Positions 62,401 through 64,000 of a stretch of DNA of 64,000 bases are shown one piece after another. Origin of the DNA: Prorocentrum cordatum (lineage: Eukaryota > Sar > Dinophyceae > Prorocentrales > Prorocentraceae); assembly GCA_963575745.1 (NCBI GenBank), contig CAUYUJ010022529.1, positions 1 to 64,000 on the forward strand, read 5' to 3'. The first letter of the stretch is position 1, and every line of letters starts with the position of its first letter. Under the pieces are notes generated by a model. The model was not told where the DNA came from and did no database searches. It was given only the letters and a program-made list of their open reading frames with translations. The position numbers and the translations under genes are program-made.

Positions 62401-63887
62401 TGATTGTGATGATGTTTGTTTGCGCGCATAGTAAATGATGATGGCTTCGCGGCTGCGGGGGCGACGACCCCGAACGTAACTTCATTGTCAAATCTGCCTT
62501 GGCGAAATTTGCCGTCGCGTGCTGCCGTGGTAGTGCAAAGCCGTCGGTGTGCTTCGGCGCGCGTCGGAAAGGGAGAGCTGCTTTGAAAAAGGGCCGACCA
62601 AGTGGCCCATGCGGCCACGAGTTTCGTTCATGAGTGTCCTCGACGATGTCGTGCTTTTGGTTGTGTCGTTGGTGAGTGTCCTCGCCGACTCTCTTGCTTC
62701 CAGTTGTGTCGCCGCTGATCGTCTTGGCGGCAGAAGTGCAAAACGAAGTGTCGCCGCTGATCGTCTTGACCTTCCGGCTCCCCCACCCCCCCCCCCCCCT
62801 CCTGCAGTTCTGACCCCTCGGGCGCGCTCAAGTAAGGGTTCCCCCCCGCTCTCTGAAGGCGCTGTTCGGCAGGTTTGCCTTTGTGAAGCTCGGGTTCGGT
62901 GGTGGTCTCGGCTCTGGACCTCGGTGCGGCCTTGTCGTTGCGGGCTGCTGGCTGCTGGGCTGTCTGCTGTCCGCCGCGCCCCCGCGCGGGTCGTTTGCTG
63001 CCGCGGCGCTGTGATTGTTTTCTGGCGCCGCGGGATCGCTGTCGCATTGGGGCGCATTATTTCACGGCGTCGCCGTGCTGGCCGCTGCAGCTGCCTCCGG
63101 GTCTCGGCGCGTGGGGCGCCCTGGTGACTGGTCGCGCTGCTCGCGGCCTTCCCCCCAGCTCTGTGCTGGCCCCAGCCTGCGAAGCGGCCGCAACCCGACC
63201 GACTCCCGCTTCCTCCTGACCTAGCAGATCATCGCGCCGTCGCTGCCCGACTACGCGTCTTACCACCTGGGGACTAGAGGCCGTTTGTCTCTTCGGCGTT
63301 CGCTTGGCGCGTCGTTCGCGTGGGCCGCGCCCGTCTCTGGGGGTCGTTCACGCTGCTCCTTCGGGCGTGGCTGCTCGTTTCTCCATGTCTGTGAAGGCCG
63401 TCAGGTTTCAGGGGCTTCGAGTTCGACGAGCTTACCTGGAGAGAATAGTAATTGGCGCATGTTCCTCCCGCCGCTTTGGCTGCCGCATGTCTGCTGTGTG
63501 TGTGTGTGGCTGCTGTTTCCTCTCGGACACCTTCGGCAAGTTGCGTCCTGGGGTGGCCGAGCTGCTGACCCTTCATGTGTGTGGTCGCTCTCCCACACTG
63601 CGCCTGCGACCTAATCGGCGCCTTCGTTGGCGAGTTCTCGGTGCCGTTTTGTGATGTCTACCGCGCCATGTTGGCTGCGTCGCGCCCAGTTCCGCTCTGT
63701 GACGGGCGCCGTTCGCTTCGCTGTTTTTTTGTTGTGCTTGGCGCGGCCCGCCCTAGTGTGCCCAGCGTTCGACCCATCTTCGCGCGCCCGCGTGCCAAAA
63801 ACGTATCCCATTCATGAGCGATGTCCAGGGGGTTGCCCTTTGCGGGGGAGGGTGGCATCATTGGGGTACCTCGTTGAACCTCCGCGA
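62401..63887. other. Spacer, no gene identified
   Basis: A short repeat GTGTCGCCGCTGATCGTCTT occurs at 62706 and 62748, and GAGTGTCCTCG-CGA at 62632 and 62672. Otherwise it is GC-rich DNA with overlapping frames and no family features. The 3' part (63640-63815) ends in the CCAAAAACGTATCCCATTCA element, like the spacers of the 27-40 kb array. Confidence 0.55.
63795..63814 (+). promoter_or_regulatory. Motif CCAAAAACGTATCCCATTCA
   Basis: Third occurrence of the element found before gene copies B and C. It differs by an inserted C before GTATCCC and is followed by TGAG. No paralogue is recognised downstream, where R2 begins at about 63888. Confidence 0.4.
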
Positions 63888-64000
63888 ACTAGAGGCTTCC
63901 TGGATGCCTCTTGGATGCCTCTTGGGGCGTCTTGGGGCCCCCTTGGGGGTTCTCGGGGGCCTCTTGGGAGCTTTTTGGGGGCCTCTTGGGGGCCTCTTGG
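63888..64000 (+). repeat. R2 minisatellite, runs off the window
   Basis: CCTCTTGGGGGCCTCTTGG units in the same orientation as the arrays at 0.5-6.8 kb. Confidence 0.92.

Overview
The window looks like nuclear DNA of a dinoflagellate. The grounds are: very high GC; large arrays of GC-rich minisatellites; paralogous genes repeated head to tail on one strand; a non-LTR retrotransposon polyprotein that carries a cytosine-5 DNA methyltransferase (a combination reported from dinoflagellates); W/G/K-rich protein tails; and two sites resembling the dinoflagellate trans-spliced leader. A lineage rich in such DNA, for example Prorocentrum, would fit, but the sequence alone does not prove genus or species. 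I see no bacterial gene layout, rRNA, tRNA or CRISPR array.

Layout. (1) 1-7.2 kb is non-coding and made of two interwoven minisatellites (R1, about 25-28 bp; R2, about 11 bp with regular G-runs) arranged as higher-order repeats of about 1.35-1.53 kb. (2) 7.2-9.5 kb holds a tandem duplication of about 0.86 kb joined by GTT microsatellites. (3) 9.97-12.4 kb holds a split protein-disulfide-isomerase/thioredoxin gene. Its 1.6-kb intron is filled with a 90-bp minisatellite. (4) 13.5-23.1 kb is a decayed non-LTR element encoding, in order, an unknown gag-like region, a DNMT3-like methyltransferase, an APE-type endonuclease, reverse transcriptase, a CCHC-type finger and RNase H. (5) 23.1-27.1 kb is a UPF1-like SF1 helicase gene broken by frameshifts and a stop. 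(6) 27.1-40.3 kb is a tandem array of three copies (A, B, C; period about 5.1-5.2 kb) of an unrecognised Cys-rich gene. The spacers share short conserved motifs. (7) 42.2-46.8 kb holds a 12-residue acidic repeat (best on the minus strand) and a disrupted gene with a transposase-like look. (8) 46.8-54.5 kb is a run of duplications, inverted repeats and minisatellites, including a 2.6-kb array of 38-bp units. (9) 54.6-55.7 kb is a WW-like-domain gene. (10) 56.6-60.4 kb is another disrupted unknown gene. (11) 60.4-64 kb holds microsatellites, a short Lys/Ala-rich coding segment, a 100-base assembly gap, low-complexity DNA and a return of repeat R2.

Nearly every recognisable gene is on the plus strand. 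Most carry stops or frameshifts. Some frameshifts sit in homopolymer runs and could be sequence errors; others are accompanied by real deletions and in-frame stops and look like decay. The best-preserved catalytic module is the methyltransferase, which is open over 841 codons with its key motifs present.
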